Positions 26,345-34,749 of a DNA stretch of 64,000 nt are shown here, one piece after another; position 1 is the first letter of the stretch, and each line of letters begins with the position of its first letter. The stretch spans positions 1 through 64,000 of the forward strand of contig NZ_NEGG01000003.1 of assembly GCF_002135295.1 (NCBI RefSeq), read 5' to 3'. Under the pieces are notes generated by a model that did not search any database, was not told the DNA's origin, and saw nothing but the letters and a program-made list of their open reading frames with translations. The position numbers were made by a program, and so were the translations under genes. Origin of the DNA: Acinetobacter sp. ANC 5054 (GTDB lineage: Bacteria > Pseudomonadota > Gammaproteobacteria > Pseudomonadales > Moraxellaceae).

Positions 26345-27214
26345 ATGGAACTACAAGGCATTTGCCATAAAATGCATGCCGGTCTTAAGGACCTTAGTGT
26401 AACTGATCAACATACACACAAGGCAAATGTTGAGTATAAATTTATTCTAGATCGTGCAGAAGTTGATCTGCCGTTTAATATTGGCCAAGAAATTGAGATT
26501 GAAGCCACAGGTAATATTTACTGTGTTTCTTGCGGTGCTAAAACACCAAAGTCTTATTCACAAGGTCATTGCTTCAAATGCATGAAGACTAAAGCCTCGT
26601 GCGATATGTGTATTATGAAGCCCGAAACATGCCATTATCACCTCGGTACTTGCCGTGAGGATGATTTTGCACATGAAGTCTGCTTCCAACCTCATATTGT
26701 TTATTTGGCCAATTCGAGCGCATTAAAAGTCGGTATTACCCGCTTAGGTCAAATGCCGACACGTTGGTTAGATCAAGGTGCCACCCAAGCACTACCAATC
26801 ATGAAAGTTGGCTCGCGCCGCCTATCTGGTCAGCTTGAAGTCATGTTTGGCACACAAGTCGCTGACAAAACCGATTGGCGTAAACTCCTAAAAGGCGAAG
26901 CTGAACCAATCAATTTAGTTGAAATTCGTGATCAGTTGGTTGAAGAATTTGCACCCAAAATTCAAACCATCCGTGAAGAATACAGCCGAAAACTTGAATT
27001 CAATGAAACTGTTGAATTACTCGAAGATGAACTTCCTCGTCAATTTATTTATCCTGTGGAAGAATATCCTGAAAAAATTAAATCGCACAATCTAGATAAA
27101 ACTCCGATTATCCGCGGTAAATTACAAGGGATTAAAGGTCAGTATTTAATTTTAGATACAGGTGTAATTAATATTCGTAAATATACGGGTTATGAAATTA
27201 AGGTGCGTACTTAA
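26345..27214 (+). CDS. DUF2797 zinc-ribbon protein
   Basis: In this 289-residue protein an N-terminal beta region is followed by a cysteine cluster typical of DUF2797: YCVSCGAKTPKSYSQGHCFKC (about 59-79), CDMCIMKPETCHYHLGTC (about 85-103) and the VCFQPH segment. A GIY-YIG-like stretch comes next (IVYLANSSALKVGITRLGQMPTRWLDQGA), in which KVGITR matches the nuclease-like core. The C-terminal part is helical then beta-rich. The fold suggests nucleic-acid binding or cleavage, but function is unproven. It is monocistronic with a strong terminator. Confidence 0.85.
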   Translation: MELQGICHKMHAGLKDLSVTDQHTHKANVEYKFILDRAEVDLPFNIGQEIEIEATGNIYCVSCGAKTPKSYSQGHCFKCMKTKASCDMCIMKPETCHYHLGTCREDDFAHEVCFQPHIVYLANSSALKVGITRLGQMPTRWLDQGATQALPIMKVGSRRLSGQLEVMFGTQVADKTDWRKLLKGEAEPINLVEIRDQLVEEFAPKIQTIREEYSRKLEFNETVELLEDELPRQFIYPVEEYPEKIKSHNLDKTPIIRGKLQGIKGQYLILDTGVINIRKYTGYEIKVRT

Positions 27215-27243
27215 TTTTTTTAAAATTGGTTATTTCACATTAT

Positions 27244-27270
27244 AAAAAGCGAGAATCATCTCGCTTTTTA
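27244..27270 (+). terminator. Terminator of the DUF2797 gene
   Basis: GCGAGA (27249-27254), loop ATCA and TCTCGC (27259-27264), with an extended A/T stem and T run. Confidence 0.9.
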
Positions 27271-27632
27271 TTTGCTCATTTTACTCATATTAAACAGCTA
27301 AGCGAAACGTCGATAAAATTTCAAATAAGGCTAAAACTGCTATTGCACTGCCTCTCAAACTGGCATGTCCCCCACACCATTTAAGATTATGCTCTTCTGT
27401 CGTATTTCATATAGATACATCAAAACAATACACAGAAATAGTCCGTTAAGATGAGACATATTTTTGAATACGCTACATTCTTAAAACAATGTACTTTAAA
27501 GAAAAAAATGCTTACTTCCTCAAGATGTGTTTTAAGCAATGAAAAGGGTTTATTTTTTAATATCGAGGACAAAATTAATTCAATTCAAATTTGCCCATTT
27601 TCTATTTTTTGTTTTTACTGTCAGTTTATGAC
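27271..27632. other. Intergenic stretch with a possible gene-fragment trace
   Basis: Between the two terminators no complete gene is supported. On the minus strand a stop-free stretch of about 39 codons ends at a TAA at 27290-27292 (reading HNLKWCGGHASLRGSA, then FEILSTFRLAV). Its composition looks protein-like, but it has no start or known family, so it may be a decayed gene end. A 61-codon plus-strand frame at 27451-27636 is AT-rich and without a ribosome site; I do not accept it. Confidence 0.3.
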
Positions 27633-27662
27633 ATAAAAAAACCAGCCCTCAGGCTGGTTTTT
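27633..27662. terminator. Terminator of ppiD
   Basis: AACCAGCC (27640-27647), loop CTCA and GGCTGGTT (27652-27659). The A run at 27634-27641 makes it a strong minus-strand terminator. Confidence 0.9.
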
Positions 27663-27676
27663 ACTACATCAATCAA

Positions 27677-29542
27677 TTATTTGATTTTTGCATGGTCTTT
27701 TAGATAACGAGTGTAATCATCAAACTCTTGTTGACCACGTAACTGCTGGTACAACTTAGTCAATTCAGTAAGTTGCTCACCAGTCAACGCATCTTCTGGT
27801 TGCTTTTTCACATTTGTTACAGCAACTACCACCAATTCATTTGGCAAATTCGTTGTAACTACAGACCAGTGACCTTCTTTCGGTGTTTTTGCACTAAATG
27901 CAGCACGTTGGATTTCACGTTTCAACAAACCATCAGCACGTGTAAATGTGCCTGCATTTTCAAAGTTCAAACTTCCTTTAGCAACACTTGCCGCAGGTTG
28001 AGTATTGAATGCATTTAATGTTGCCTGAATTTGTGCTTTCGCTGCATCTGATGCTTTTTGCTCAATCAATTGGGTCTTAACTTGTGCTTTAGCCTCTGCA
28101 AGCGTTTGCACACCAGCAGCGTGATAATTACGCACTTTTACCCAAACGGTATCGCCATTTTTCAACTGAATGCTAGATGAAACATTACGCTCACCATTTT
28201 TTACATCATCATTAAACAATTTTGATTTCACATTTGCATCACTGAGTACAGGATGCTGTGATGCCAATGTCAAACCTTTAACCGTTTGAACTTTTGCACC
28301 TTTAACTTCTTGAGTAACAACATCTAATGCATCACTGCTAACCACCATATCATTCAGACTATTTACAGTATCTGAGAAAATATTGGCTTTTTTCGATGCT
28401 GCAACTTCAGCTTGTAAACGTGGCTTCTCTTGTTCAAAAGAGGCAACTTTCACAGCAGGTGCTTCAATTTGAATCAAGTGATAACCTGCATCAGTTTTAA
28501 CAGGTGCTGAAACAGCGCCAGATTTTGCACTTTCTACAGCAGCATCAAATGCATCACCGAATACACCTTTTTCATAAGCTGCCAGTTCACCACCCTTTGC
28601 TTTACTTTCAGGGTCTTCTGAAAATTGAGCTGCAGCTTGATTGAAACTTAAGCCTGCTTTGATTTTTGCATCAACACTTTCAGCGAGTTTTTTCGCATCA
28701 GCATCTGAACGACTGTCTGCAGTAATTAAAATGTGTTTAACAATAGGTTTAACAGATTTCTGTGCAGTTGCAACAAAAGCGTCATACGCTTCTTTAAGTT
28801 CAGCGTCAGTCGCTGGCTCAACTGGAGCAGTAATATTTGCAGGTGTTAACAATACATAGTCAACATCAACACTAGTGGCTTGCTTAAACTTGTTTTTATG
28901 CTTTTCGTAATATGCTGCAATTTCAGCATCGGTTACTTTCACATTTTTCTTATAGTTTTCAAGATTAATACTTGCCAACTGAATACTACGTTGTTCGGTT
29001 TGAAGATTCGCAATCTGCAAAATATCCAACTTACTTACCAATGCATATTGCATGAACGTTGTAGACAACATTTTCAAAGAATGATCTTTACGTAAGTTTT
29101 CAACAAACGCACGATTATTCATACCAATCGATTCTAAGTACTTTGCAAATTGCTCATCAGAAAATACGCCATTCACTTGGAAGCTTGGCTGTTGATGAAT
29201 CATTTGTACAATTTGAGCATCACTAAGGCTAATGCCAAGTTTATCTGCTTGTTGCAATAACAATTGACGAGAAATCAGCGTATCCATTGCTTTATTATTA
29301 ATAAAGCTTTGGTTTAACAATGTTTCATCACCTTGTGCATAAGCTAGATATTGTTCTTTTAATGAGCTCGTTAACGCTTCGAGTTCTTTTTTGGAAATTT
29401 CAGTACCATTTACAGTCTTAGCTGCATCTTTTGAACCACCACTAAAATATCCTTCAATACCTACAAGTGCTAAAGGGGTCAAAAACAAAATGAGCAACAC
29501 TTTGCCCAACCAACCTCTAATGACTTTACGAAACGATTCCAT
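27677..29542 (-). CDS. ppiD: Peptidyl-prolyl cis-trans isomerase/chaperone PpiD
   Basis: PpiD is anchored in the inner membrane near the Sec translocon and helps newly exported proteins fold in the periplasm. The 621-residue protein has an N-terminal cytoplasmic tail with one span (LGKVLLILFLTPLALVGIEGYF, about 13-34), then a SurA_N-type chaperone domain (about 35-200). A parvulin domain follows (about 265-365; VKHILITADS, FNQAAAQFSEDPESKAKGG), then a C-terminal helical region. A second parvulin-like stretch is vestigial. The order hup then ppiD on one strand resembles the hupB-ppiD arrangement of E. coli. Confidence 0.93.
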   Translation of the reverse strand: MESFRKVIRGWLGKVLLILFLTPLALVGIEGYFSGGSKDAAKTVNGTEISKKELEALTSSLKEQYLAYAQGDETLLNQSFINNKAMDTLISRQLLLQQADKLGISLSDAQIVQMIHQQPSFQVNGVFSDEQFAKYLESIGMNNRAFVENLRKDHSLKMLSTTFMQYALVSKLDILQIANLQTEQRSIQLASINLENYKKNVKVTDAEIAAYYEKHKNKFKQATSVDVDYVLLTPANITAPVEPATDAELKEAYDAFVATAQKSVKPIVKHILITADSRSDADAKKLAESVDAKIKAGLSFNQAAAQFSEDPESKAKGGELAAYEKGVFGDAFDAAVESAKSGAVSAPVKTDAGYHLIQIEAPAVKVASFEQEKPRLQAEVAASKKANIFSDTVNSLNDMVVSSDALDVVTQEVKGAKVQTVKGLTLASQHPVLSDANVKSKLFNDDVKNGERNVSSSIQLKNGDTVWVKVRNYHAAGVQTLAEAKAQVKTQLIEQKASDAAKAQIQATLNAFNTQPAASVAKGSLNFENAGTFTRADGLLKREIQRAAFSAKTPKEGHWSVVTTNLPNELVVVAVTNVKKQPEDALTGEQLTELTKLYQQLRGQQEFDDYTRYLKDHAKIK

Positions 29543-29630
29543 AAGTATTCCAATATTTTATTTGCGGTGAATTTTAACCGAAAACCCGTGATGAATGAAT
29601 GCGATAAATAGATTAATCACATTTACCAAT

Positions 29631-29656
29631 AAAAAACGCGCCAAAGTTGGCGCGTT
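29631..29656 (-). terminator. Terminator of the HU gene
   Basis: CGCGCCAA (29637-29644) and TTGGCGCG (29647-29654) form a compact stem. The preceding A run is the U tract for the minus strand. Confidence 0.88.
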
Positions 29657-29673
29657 TAATAAGCTTAATCGAC

Positions 29674-29946
29674 TTAAGCTACAGAATCTTTCAAGCCTTT
29701 ACCAGCTTTGAAGCTTGGAACTTTACTTGCTTTGATTTCTAGAGTCGCACCAGTTTGTGGGTTACGACCAGTACGAGCAGCACGTTCTTTAACGCTGAAA
29801 GTACCGAAACCAACTAAAGTAACTGTATCACCAGCTTTTAGTGCACTAGTAACTGCAGCAATTGTAGCATCTAAAGCTTTACCGGCATCGGCCTTAGATA
29901 ATCCCCCATTTTCTGCAATTGCATCAATTAATTCTGATTTATTCAT
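29674..29946 (-). CDS. hupB: DNA-binding protein HU
   Basis: HU is a small histone-like dimer that binds and bends DNA without strong sequence preference. The 90-residue length is exact for the family. It starts [25 protein letters not shown] (helical dimer core) and has the beta-arm signature [26 protein letters not shown] (about 46-71) with the intercalating proline in RNPQTG, ending [13 protein letters not shown]. It lies just upstream of ppiD and is separated from it by a terminator, so most HU transcripts should be monocistronic. Confidence 0.96.
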   Translation of the reverse strand: MNKSELIDAIAENGGLSKADAGKALDATIAAVTSALKAGDTVTLVGFGTFSVKERAARTGRNPQTGATLEIKASKVPSFKAGKGLKDSVA

Positions 29947-30112
29947 GAAAATTACGTCCTCTTAATATCGTTTATTTAAGGTTCAAGAATTTGTTTAAAA
30001 CGCCATAGCGCCTTTATAGCAATGCTTTAGGGTTAAACGCAATACTCCTCAACCTCTTTTTATATAATTTTTTGACGAAAAAAACCTTGAAAATTCGATA
30101 ATAGTAAAAATT

Positions 30113-30583
30113 CTAGCGTTTTTTTAATATTTCGGCTCTTAATTGAGCATTTTCTTCGGTCAATTGGTCAACTTTAGTATGTAATTGAAGTATAAGCCTT
30201 TCTAGGTGCTGTAAATCCTTTACAGTGACTAATCCTAAACGGTTTAAAGAATGATTAACACTATTATCTAAAATTTTTTCTACTTTATCTTTGGTATCTG
30301 TAACCGATTCCTTAGCTTTTTCTGAAACTTTTTCGACAGTTTGATCAGCAATATCAATTGTTTTGGACTCAAGCTCCTCACCAACTTTGACTAAAGAGTC
30401 AAAAAGCTTATTTCCTTCACCTTCAGCACGTGAAAAAGCACCTAAACCAGCAAGCCAAATTTGCTTAGTATACTTTCGAAAGTCCATTTTTGACTTTCGA
30501 TCAAATTGTCCACGACTACGTGATTTCAAAGGTTTATCTGCTGTTGATGGCACATCATCATTAATGCTTTCTAATTTTTCCAT
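30113..30583 (-). CDS. Phasin-family (PhaF/PhaI-like) protein
   Basis: This 156-residue protein starts at ATG 30583, about 11 bases after an AGGAG. The segment KYTKQIWLAGLGAFSRAEGEGNKLFDSLVKVG (about 38-69) is the classic phasin/poly(3-hydroxyalkanoate) granule-associated signature. A long helical region with basic-acidic repeats follows (VEKVSEKAKESVTDTKDKVEK), then a coiled-coil tail (VDQLTEENAQLRAEILKKR). Such proteins coat polyester granules. No PHA synthase or depolymerase is in the window, so a role as a general helical stress or membrane-binding protein is possible. It is divergent from the SCP2/UbiJ-like gene. Confidence 0.82.
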   Translation of the reverse strand: MEKLESINDDVPSTADKPLKSRSRGQFDRKSKMDFRKYTKQIWLAGLGAFSRAEGEGNKLFDSLVKVGEELESKTIDIADQTVEKVSEKAKESVTDTKDKVEKILDNSVNHSLNRLGLVTVKDLQHLERLILQLHTKVDQLTEENAQLRAEILKKR

Positions 30584-30788
30584 AAATTGCACTTCTCCTG
30601 ATTATTTTATGTGCACACTCACATGTGAACCACAATTTATCCTCATAATAGCAAACATATTACTTGATAGATTCGCTAAACTGTTCTACAAAGCTGTTGA
30701 ATTACCAACTTTTTGGTATATTGTTAGCTCAGATTTGAGCAGGATGCTCGCTTTTGGCGCTTAATGATTTTAAAAGGACATTTTTTTT

Positions 30789-31436
30789 ATGAGTGATACG
30801 CAACAAACACAAGCTCAACCTCATTTGTTGCTTACTATGACCCTGATTGTTTTAGAAACTATTTTTACCTTTATTCTAAAACATGATCGTGTTGTAGCAT
30901 TACAAGCTAAAAAATTTGTTGACCAAAAAATTGCACTAAAAATAAACAGCTATATTCCTTACTTTGACTTTTATGTTCAATTCTCTGAGCATGGTATCCT
31001 CTTTGACACAAAGTCTCCAGACAAAGCAATCGATCTAGACGTACGTACCACATTGATGGATCTGATAAAAATATTTGTTTTTGGCAATCGTAAAAGTATT
31101 AAAAAAATGCGCATCGATGGGGATTTAGTCCTAAAAGATGAATTTCGTGATTTAGTTACATTATTTAGTGTTCCAAAAATCCTAGCCGATTGGAAACAAT
31201 GGTTATCTGAACCTACAGATGAAACTGATGTCATTGCATCTAAGAAGCGTATTGCTCCACTTTTAGAGAAAATCGATCAACAGCGCTCAAAAATCAATAC
31301 TTTACAAGTTGAAGTTAAGCAATACAAAAATCGTATTAAACGAATTGAACGTCGTCAAAAACGTATTAACATCGCTTTTAGTCTAATAGCTGTTCTTTTA
31401 ATAACGTTATTAGTGTATAATGTGTGGTTCAACTAA
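30789..31436 (+). CDS. SCP2/UbiJ-like protein with C-terminal coiled coil and membrane anchor
   Basis: The N-terminal half of this 215-residue protein (about 15-135) has the layout of UbiJ/SCP2 lipid-binding domains: an initial helix ending in the -HDRVVALQAKKFV- region, a beta sheet (IALKINSYIPYFDFYVQFSEHGIL), and the KMRIDGDLVLKDEFRDLVTLF turn that resembles the G-D-x-x-L/V segment of UbiJ. It continues with a basic coiled coil (about 155-195, QQRSKINTLQVEVKQYKNRI) and a C-terminal span (IAFSLIAVLLITLLVYNVWF). UbiJ helps coenzyme Q synthesis, but no ubi genes are nearby, so only a lipid-binding role is suggested. Confidence 0.5.
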   Translation: MSDTQQTQAQPHLLLTMTLIVLETIFTFILKHDRVVALQAKKFVDQKIALKINSYIPYFDFYVQFSEHGILFDTKSPDKAIDLDVRTTLMDLIKIFVFGNRKSIKKMRIDGDLVLKDEFRDLVTLFSVPKILADWKQWLSEPTDETDVIASKKRIAPLLEKIDQQRSKINTLQVEVKQYKNRIKRIERRQKRINIAFSLIAVLLITLLVYNVWFN

Positions 31437-31485
31437 ATACATAATTTTTCACATAAAATAAAACAAATAAACATTCTTAAAAAAA

Positions 31486-31515
31486 CTTGACTATTTTAGT
31501 CAGGATTCATAAAAT
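31486..31515 (+). promoter_or_regulatory. isc operon promoter with overlapping IscR binding site
   Basis: TTGACT (31487-31492), 17 bp, then TAAAAT (31510-31515) make a good sigma-70 promoter. TGACTA-TTT-TAGTCA (31488-31502) is a perfect dyad that matches the core of the type 1 IscR site (YGACTnnnnnAGTCR), overlapping the -35. This fits autorepression by holo-IscR. Confidence 0.8.
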
Positions 31516-31548
31516 CTGCACATCTAGACTTAACATGTGTATCGAATC

Positions 31549-32022
31549 ATGCGCTTAACAACTCGCGGTCGCTACGCAGTGACTGCTCTACTCGATCTAG
31601 CTTTGCAGCCTACTGAACAGACGATTACTCTTGCCGAAATTGCAGCTCGTCAAACCATTTCAGTTGCTTATTTAGAGCAGTTATTTGCAAAATTAAAGCG
31701 TCACGGCTTAGTGTCCAGTATCCGTGGAGCAAATGGTGGCTACCACCTTGCTCGTAGTGCTGAAGACATCACTGTTTTGGAAATTATTGAAGCTGTAAAT
31801 GAAACAGTTGACGCAACGCGTTGTGACCATAAAGGTAACTGCCAAAATGGTGCGATGTGTTTGACTCACGATTTATGGCAGGAACTCTCCCACCACATTG
31901 CCGATTATCTCGCAAAAATCACCCTTGCTGACCTTGTAGCACGTGACAACGTTCAAACCGTATCACTTCGCCAGAACTCAGCAAACTTTGATTCAGCCCT
32001 TTTATCGGTTACAGGTATTTGA
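31549..32022 (+). CDS. iscR: Fe-S cluster-sensing transcriptional regulator IscR
   Basis: IscR (157 residues, Rrf2 family) represses the isc operon when it carries a 2Fe-2S cluster and in apo form controls other genes. It begins [18 protein letters not shown] with the winged helix at about 1-60. The cluster cysteines fall at C92, C98 and C104 ([17 protein letters not shown]), the same numbers as in E. coli, with H107 as the fourth ligand. ATG 31549 is chosen rather than a GTG at 31537, since the [11 protein letters not shown] start is family-typical. The stop is 2 bp before the iscS ATG, so translation is coupled. Confidence 0.97.
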   Translation: MRLTTRGRYAVTALLDLALQPTEQTITLAEIAARQTISVAYLEQLFAKLKRHGLVSSIRGANGGYHLARSAEDITVLEIIEAVNETVDATRCDHKGNCQNGAMCLTHDLWQELSHHIADYLAKITLADLVARDNVQTVSLRQNSANFDSALLSVTGI

Positions 32023-32024
32023 AC

Positions 32025-33242
32025 ATGAAGCGTCCTATTTATCTTGACTATGCAGCAACTACTCCTGTAGATCCTCAAGTCGCAGAACGTATGATGGAAT
32101 GTTTAACGTTTGACGGTACTTTTGGTAACGCAGCGTCACGTTCACACGCTTACGGCTGGCAGGCAGAAGAAAAAGTAGAATATGCTCGTGAACAAGTAGC
32201 CAATCTTGTAAAAGCTGATCCACGCGAAATCGTATGGACTTCAGGTGCGACTGAATCTGACAACCTTGCACTTAAAGGTATTGCTCAGTTCTACGGTTCT
32301 AAAGGCAAACACATTATTACAAGTAAAATCGAACATAAAGCGATTCTTGATACTTGCCGCGAGCTTGAAGAAGAAGGCTTCGAAATTACTTATCTTGAGC
32401 CAGAAGCTAAAACAGGTCTTATTACACCTGAAATGGTTCAAGCTGCACTTCGTCCAGATACTATTCTTGTATCTTTGATGATGGTAAACAATGAAATCGG
32501 TACAACTACAGATGTAGCTGCAATCGGTGAATTGACTCGTGCAAACAAAACATATTTCCACGTTGATGCTGCGCAAGCTGCAGGTAAAGTAGAAATTGAT
32601 CTTTCAACAATGAAAGTTGATTTGATGAGTTTCTCAGGCCACAAAATCTATGGTCCTAAAGGCATCGGTGCTCTTTATGTACGTCGTCAACCACGTGTGC
32701 GTATTAAAGCGCAAATGCATGGTGGCGGTCATGAGCGTGGTATGCGTTCTGGTACACTTGCGACTCACCAAATCGTCGGTATGGGTGAAGCATTTGAACT
32801 TGCAGGTAAAAACCTACATGCAGAACAAACACGTATCCGCGTACTTCGTGACAAACTTTGGAATGGCTTGCAAGGTCTTGAACAAGTTTTTCTAAATGGT
32901 CACCCAGAATACAACGTTGCAAACTACTTAAACGTTAGCTTCAACTTTGTTGAAGGCGAATCGTTGATGATGGCACTTAAAGATGCAGCAGTATCTTCAG
33001 GTTCAGCATGTACTTCTGCAACATTAGAACCTTCATACGTTCTTCGTGCCCTTGGTCTTTCAGACGAACTTGCACATAGCTCAATCCGTTTCAGTTTTGG
33101 TAAATATACCACTGAAGCAGACATTGACCATGTACTTGAAATCACTAAGTCTGCAGTTGAAAAATTGCGTGATCTTTCTCCTCTTTGGGATATGTACAAA
33201 GAAGGTATCGATCTAAACTCTGTAGAATGGGCTGAACACTAA
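32025..33242 (+). CDS. iscS: Cysteine desulfurase IscS
   Basis: IscS is a PLP-dependent homodimer that takes sulfur from cysteine as a persulfide and passes it to IscU, tRNA-thiolation and other pathways. The 405-residue protein starts [19 protein letters not shown]. It has the PLP lysine in [16 protein letters not shown] (about 200-215) and the mobile-loop cysteine in [14 protein letters not shown] (about 325-338), with the C-terminal tail ending LNSVEWAEH, the IscU-docking end of housekeeping IscS. The ATG at 32025 follows the iscR stop directly. Confidence 0.98.
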   Translation: MKRPIYLDYAATTPVDPQVAERMMECLTFDGTFGNAASRSHAYGWQAEEKVEYAREQVANLVKADPREIVWTSGATESDNLALKGIAQFYGSKGKHIITSKIEHKAILDTCRELEEEGFEITYLEPEAKTGLITPEMVQAALRPDTILVSLMMVNNEIGTTTDVAAIGELTRANKTYFHVDAAQAAGKVEIDLSTMKVDLMSFSGHKIYGPKGIGALYVRRQPRVRIKAQMHGGGHERGMRSGTLATHQIVGMGEAFELAGKNLHAEQTRIRVLRDKLWNGLQGLEQVFLNGHPEYNVANYLNVSFNFVEGESLMMALKDAAVSSGSACTSATLEPSYVLRALGLSDELAHSSIRFSFGKYTTEADIDHVLEITKSAVEKLRDLSPLWDMYKEGIDLNSVEWAEH

Positions 33243-33345
33243 TTCAACCCGGTGAGATAGCTTTATTTTTAAGGCTATCTCATTGATAAATGTAATTTCA
33301 CCCCCATATTAATCTTAGGCTGACCCCGAGTTTTGGAGAAGCATC

Positions 33346-33732
33346 ATGGCTTATAGCGAAAAAGTAATTGATCATTACGAAAACCCACGTAATGTTGGTG
33401 TTTTAGACAAAAATGCAGAAAACGTTGGTACAGGTATGGTCGGTGCACCAGCTTGTGGTGATGTAATGCGTCTACAAATTCAAGTTGATGACAATGGCGT
33501 AATTGAAGAAGCACGCTTCAAAACTTACGGTTGTGGTTCAGCAATTGCGTCTAGCTCTTTAGTAACTGAATGGCTTAAAGGCAAAACGCTTGATGAAGCT
33601 CAAGCAATTAAAAACATTGATATCGCAACTGAGCTTGCGCTTCCACCAGTAAAAGTACACTGCTCTGTACTTGCAGAAGATGCAATTAAAGCTGCTGTAG
33701 AAGACTATCGTAGCAAGAAAGTAAAAGCTTAA
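33346..33732 (+). CDS. iscU: Fe-S cluster scaffold IscU
   Basis: IscU assembles 2Fe-2S clusters from IscS sulfur and iron and hands them on with HscA/HscB. The 128-residue length is exact. Ligands C37 (GAPACGD with D39), C63 (YGCGSA) and C106 (VHCSVLA) are present, and LPPVK at 99-103 is the HscA recognition motif. It lies 103 bp after iscS with its own GGAG ribosome site; no separate promoter was identified, so it is probably part of the operon transcript. Confidence 0.98.
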   Translation: MAYSEKVIDHYENPRNVGVLDKNAENVGTGMVGAPACGDVMRLQIQVDDNGVIEEARFKTYGCGSAIASSSLVTEWLKGKTLDEAQAIKNIDIATELALPPVKVHCSVLAEDAIKAAVEDYRSKKVKA

Positions 33733-33769
33733 TTGTTTAAGCGTTTTAAGAAAGATTAACGGAGTTTTC

Positions 33770-34090
33770 ATGATCCATTTAACTGAAAATGCTGCAACTC
33801 ATATCAGCAATTACATGAAGAATCGCGGTAAGGGTGAAGGCATTCGCGTTGGCGTGAAAACTTCAGGCTGTTCTGGCTTGGCTTATGTGCTTGAATTTGT
33901 AGATGACGTCGACACACATGATCAAGTCTTTGAACAGTTTGGTGTTAAAGTATTCGTTGACCCGAAAAGCTTGGTTTATCTTGAAGGTATGGAGATGGAC
34001 TATGTTAAAAACGGCTTAAACGAAGGCTTCGAATTTAACAATCCGAATAAAAAAGGCGAATGCGGCTGTGGTGAATCTTTCACTGTTTAA
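33770..34090 (+). CDS. iscA: A-type Fe-S carrier protein IscA
   Basis: IscA binds iron or an Fe-S cluster and delivers it, particularly for 4Fe-4S assembly. The 106-residue length matches the family. Conserved cysteines are C34 ([11 protein letters not shown]) and the C-terminal pair C98 and C100 ([11 protein letters not shown]). It follows iscU by 37 bp and precedes hscB by 106 bp in the standard order. The tail ESFTV is typical of IscA rather than ErpA or SufA. Confidence 0.97.
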   Translation: MIHLTENAATHISNYMKNRGKGEGIRVGVKTSGCSGLAYVLEFVDDVDTHDQVFEQFGVKVFVDPKSLVYLEGMEMDYVKNGLNEGFEFNNPNKKGECGCGESFTV

Positions 34091-34196
34091 CCTGGCTGCA
34101 ATACTCCCTTTTTCGCATTAAAACAGTGTACTATTCACTGTTTTAATTGCATTTAAAGCAACATTTTTTACACATCTATCGCGGACAAATTCTCCC

Positions 34197-34712
34197 ATGA
34201 ATCATTTTGAGTTGTTTAACTTACCTGTAGCACTCGATATTGATTTAGCTGTTTTAAAATCTGAGTTTTTAAAGTTGCAGCAACAATATCATCCAGATAA
34301 AGCTGAAGACAAAGATCTTGCACTGATTAAATCAAGTGAAATTAATCAGGCATTTAAAGCTTTATCAAACGTTGATAGCCGTGCAGCTTATCTACTCAGC
34401 CTAAAAAAACAAGATTACCATCTTGATCAATCCATCAGCGATTTTGAATTCCTCCAAGATGCACTCGAAATTCGTGAGCAATTGGACGAAGCTGGTTCTG
34501 CCGATGACCTCACCTCACTTAAAACTGAAGTTCAACAATGGATTGATGGTTTAGTACGTGAATTTAAAATCGATTACGATGATGAAGATTGGGCTGAAGC
34601 TCGCGACACTGTCCGTAAATTACGTTTTTTCCAAAAAGTAATGGCAGACATTGAAAAAGCTGAAGATCGCTTTTTAGACGATGATAGCTTTGATTTAGAT
34701 GATGATTTTTAA
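34197..34712 (+). CDS. hscB: Fe-S assembly co-chaperone HscB
   Basis: HscB is a J-type co-chaperone that brings IscU to the Hsp70 HscA and stimulates its ATPase. It has 171 residues: the J-domain (about 1-75) carries the essential HPD at 32-34 (YHPDKAEDK), and a C-terminal three-helix domain (about 90-165, FLQDALEIREQLDEA) binds IscU. The C-terminus is unusually acidic (DRFLDDDSFDLDDDF). It sits directly before hscA, separated by 37 bp. Confidence 0.96.
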   Translation: MNHFELFNLPVALDIDLAVLKSEFLKLQQQYHPDKAEDKDLALIKSSEINQAFKALSNVDSRAAYLLSLKKQDYHLDQSISDFEFLQDALEIREQLDEAGSADDLTSLKTEVQQWIDGLVREFKIDYDDEDWAEARDTVRKLRFFQKVMADIEKAEDRFLDDDSFDLDDDF

Positions 34713-34749
34713 TTTATTTTTAATTTTTGACGTTCAAAGGATGTAACAC

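Noticed and set aside
27451..27636. 61-codon plus-strand frame between DUF2797 and ppiD genes
   Set aside because: No ribosome site, AT-rich composition, and its end runs into the ppiD terminator region; no family recognised.
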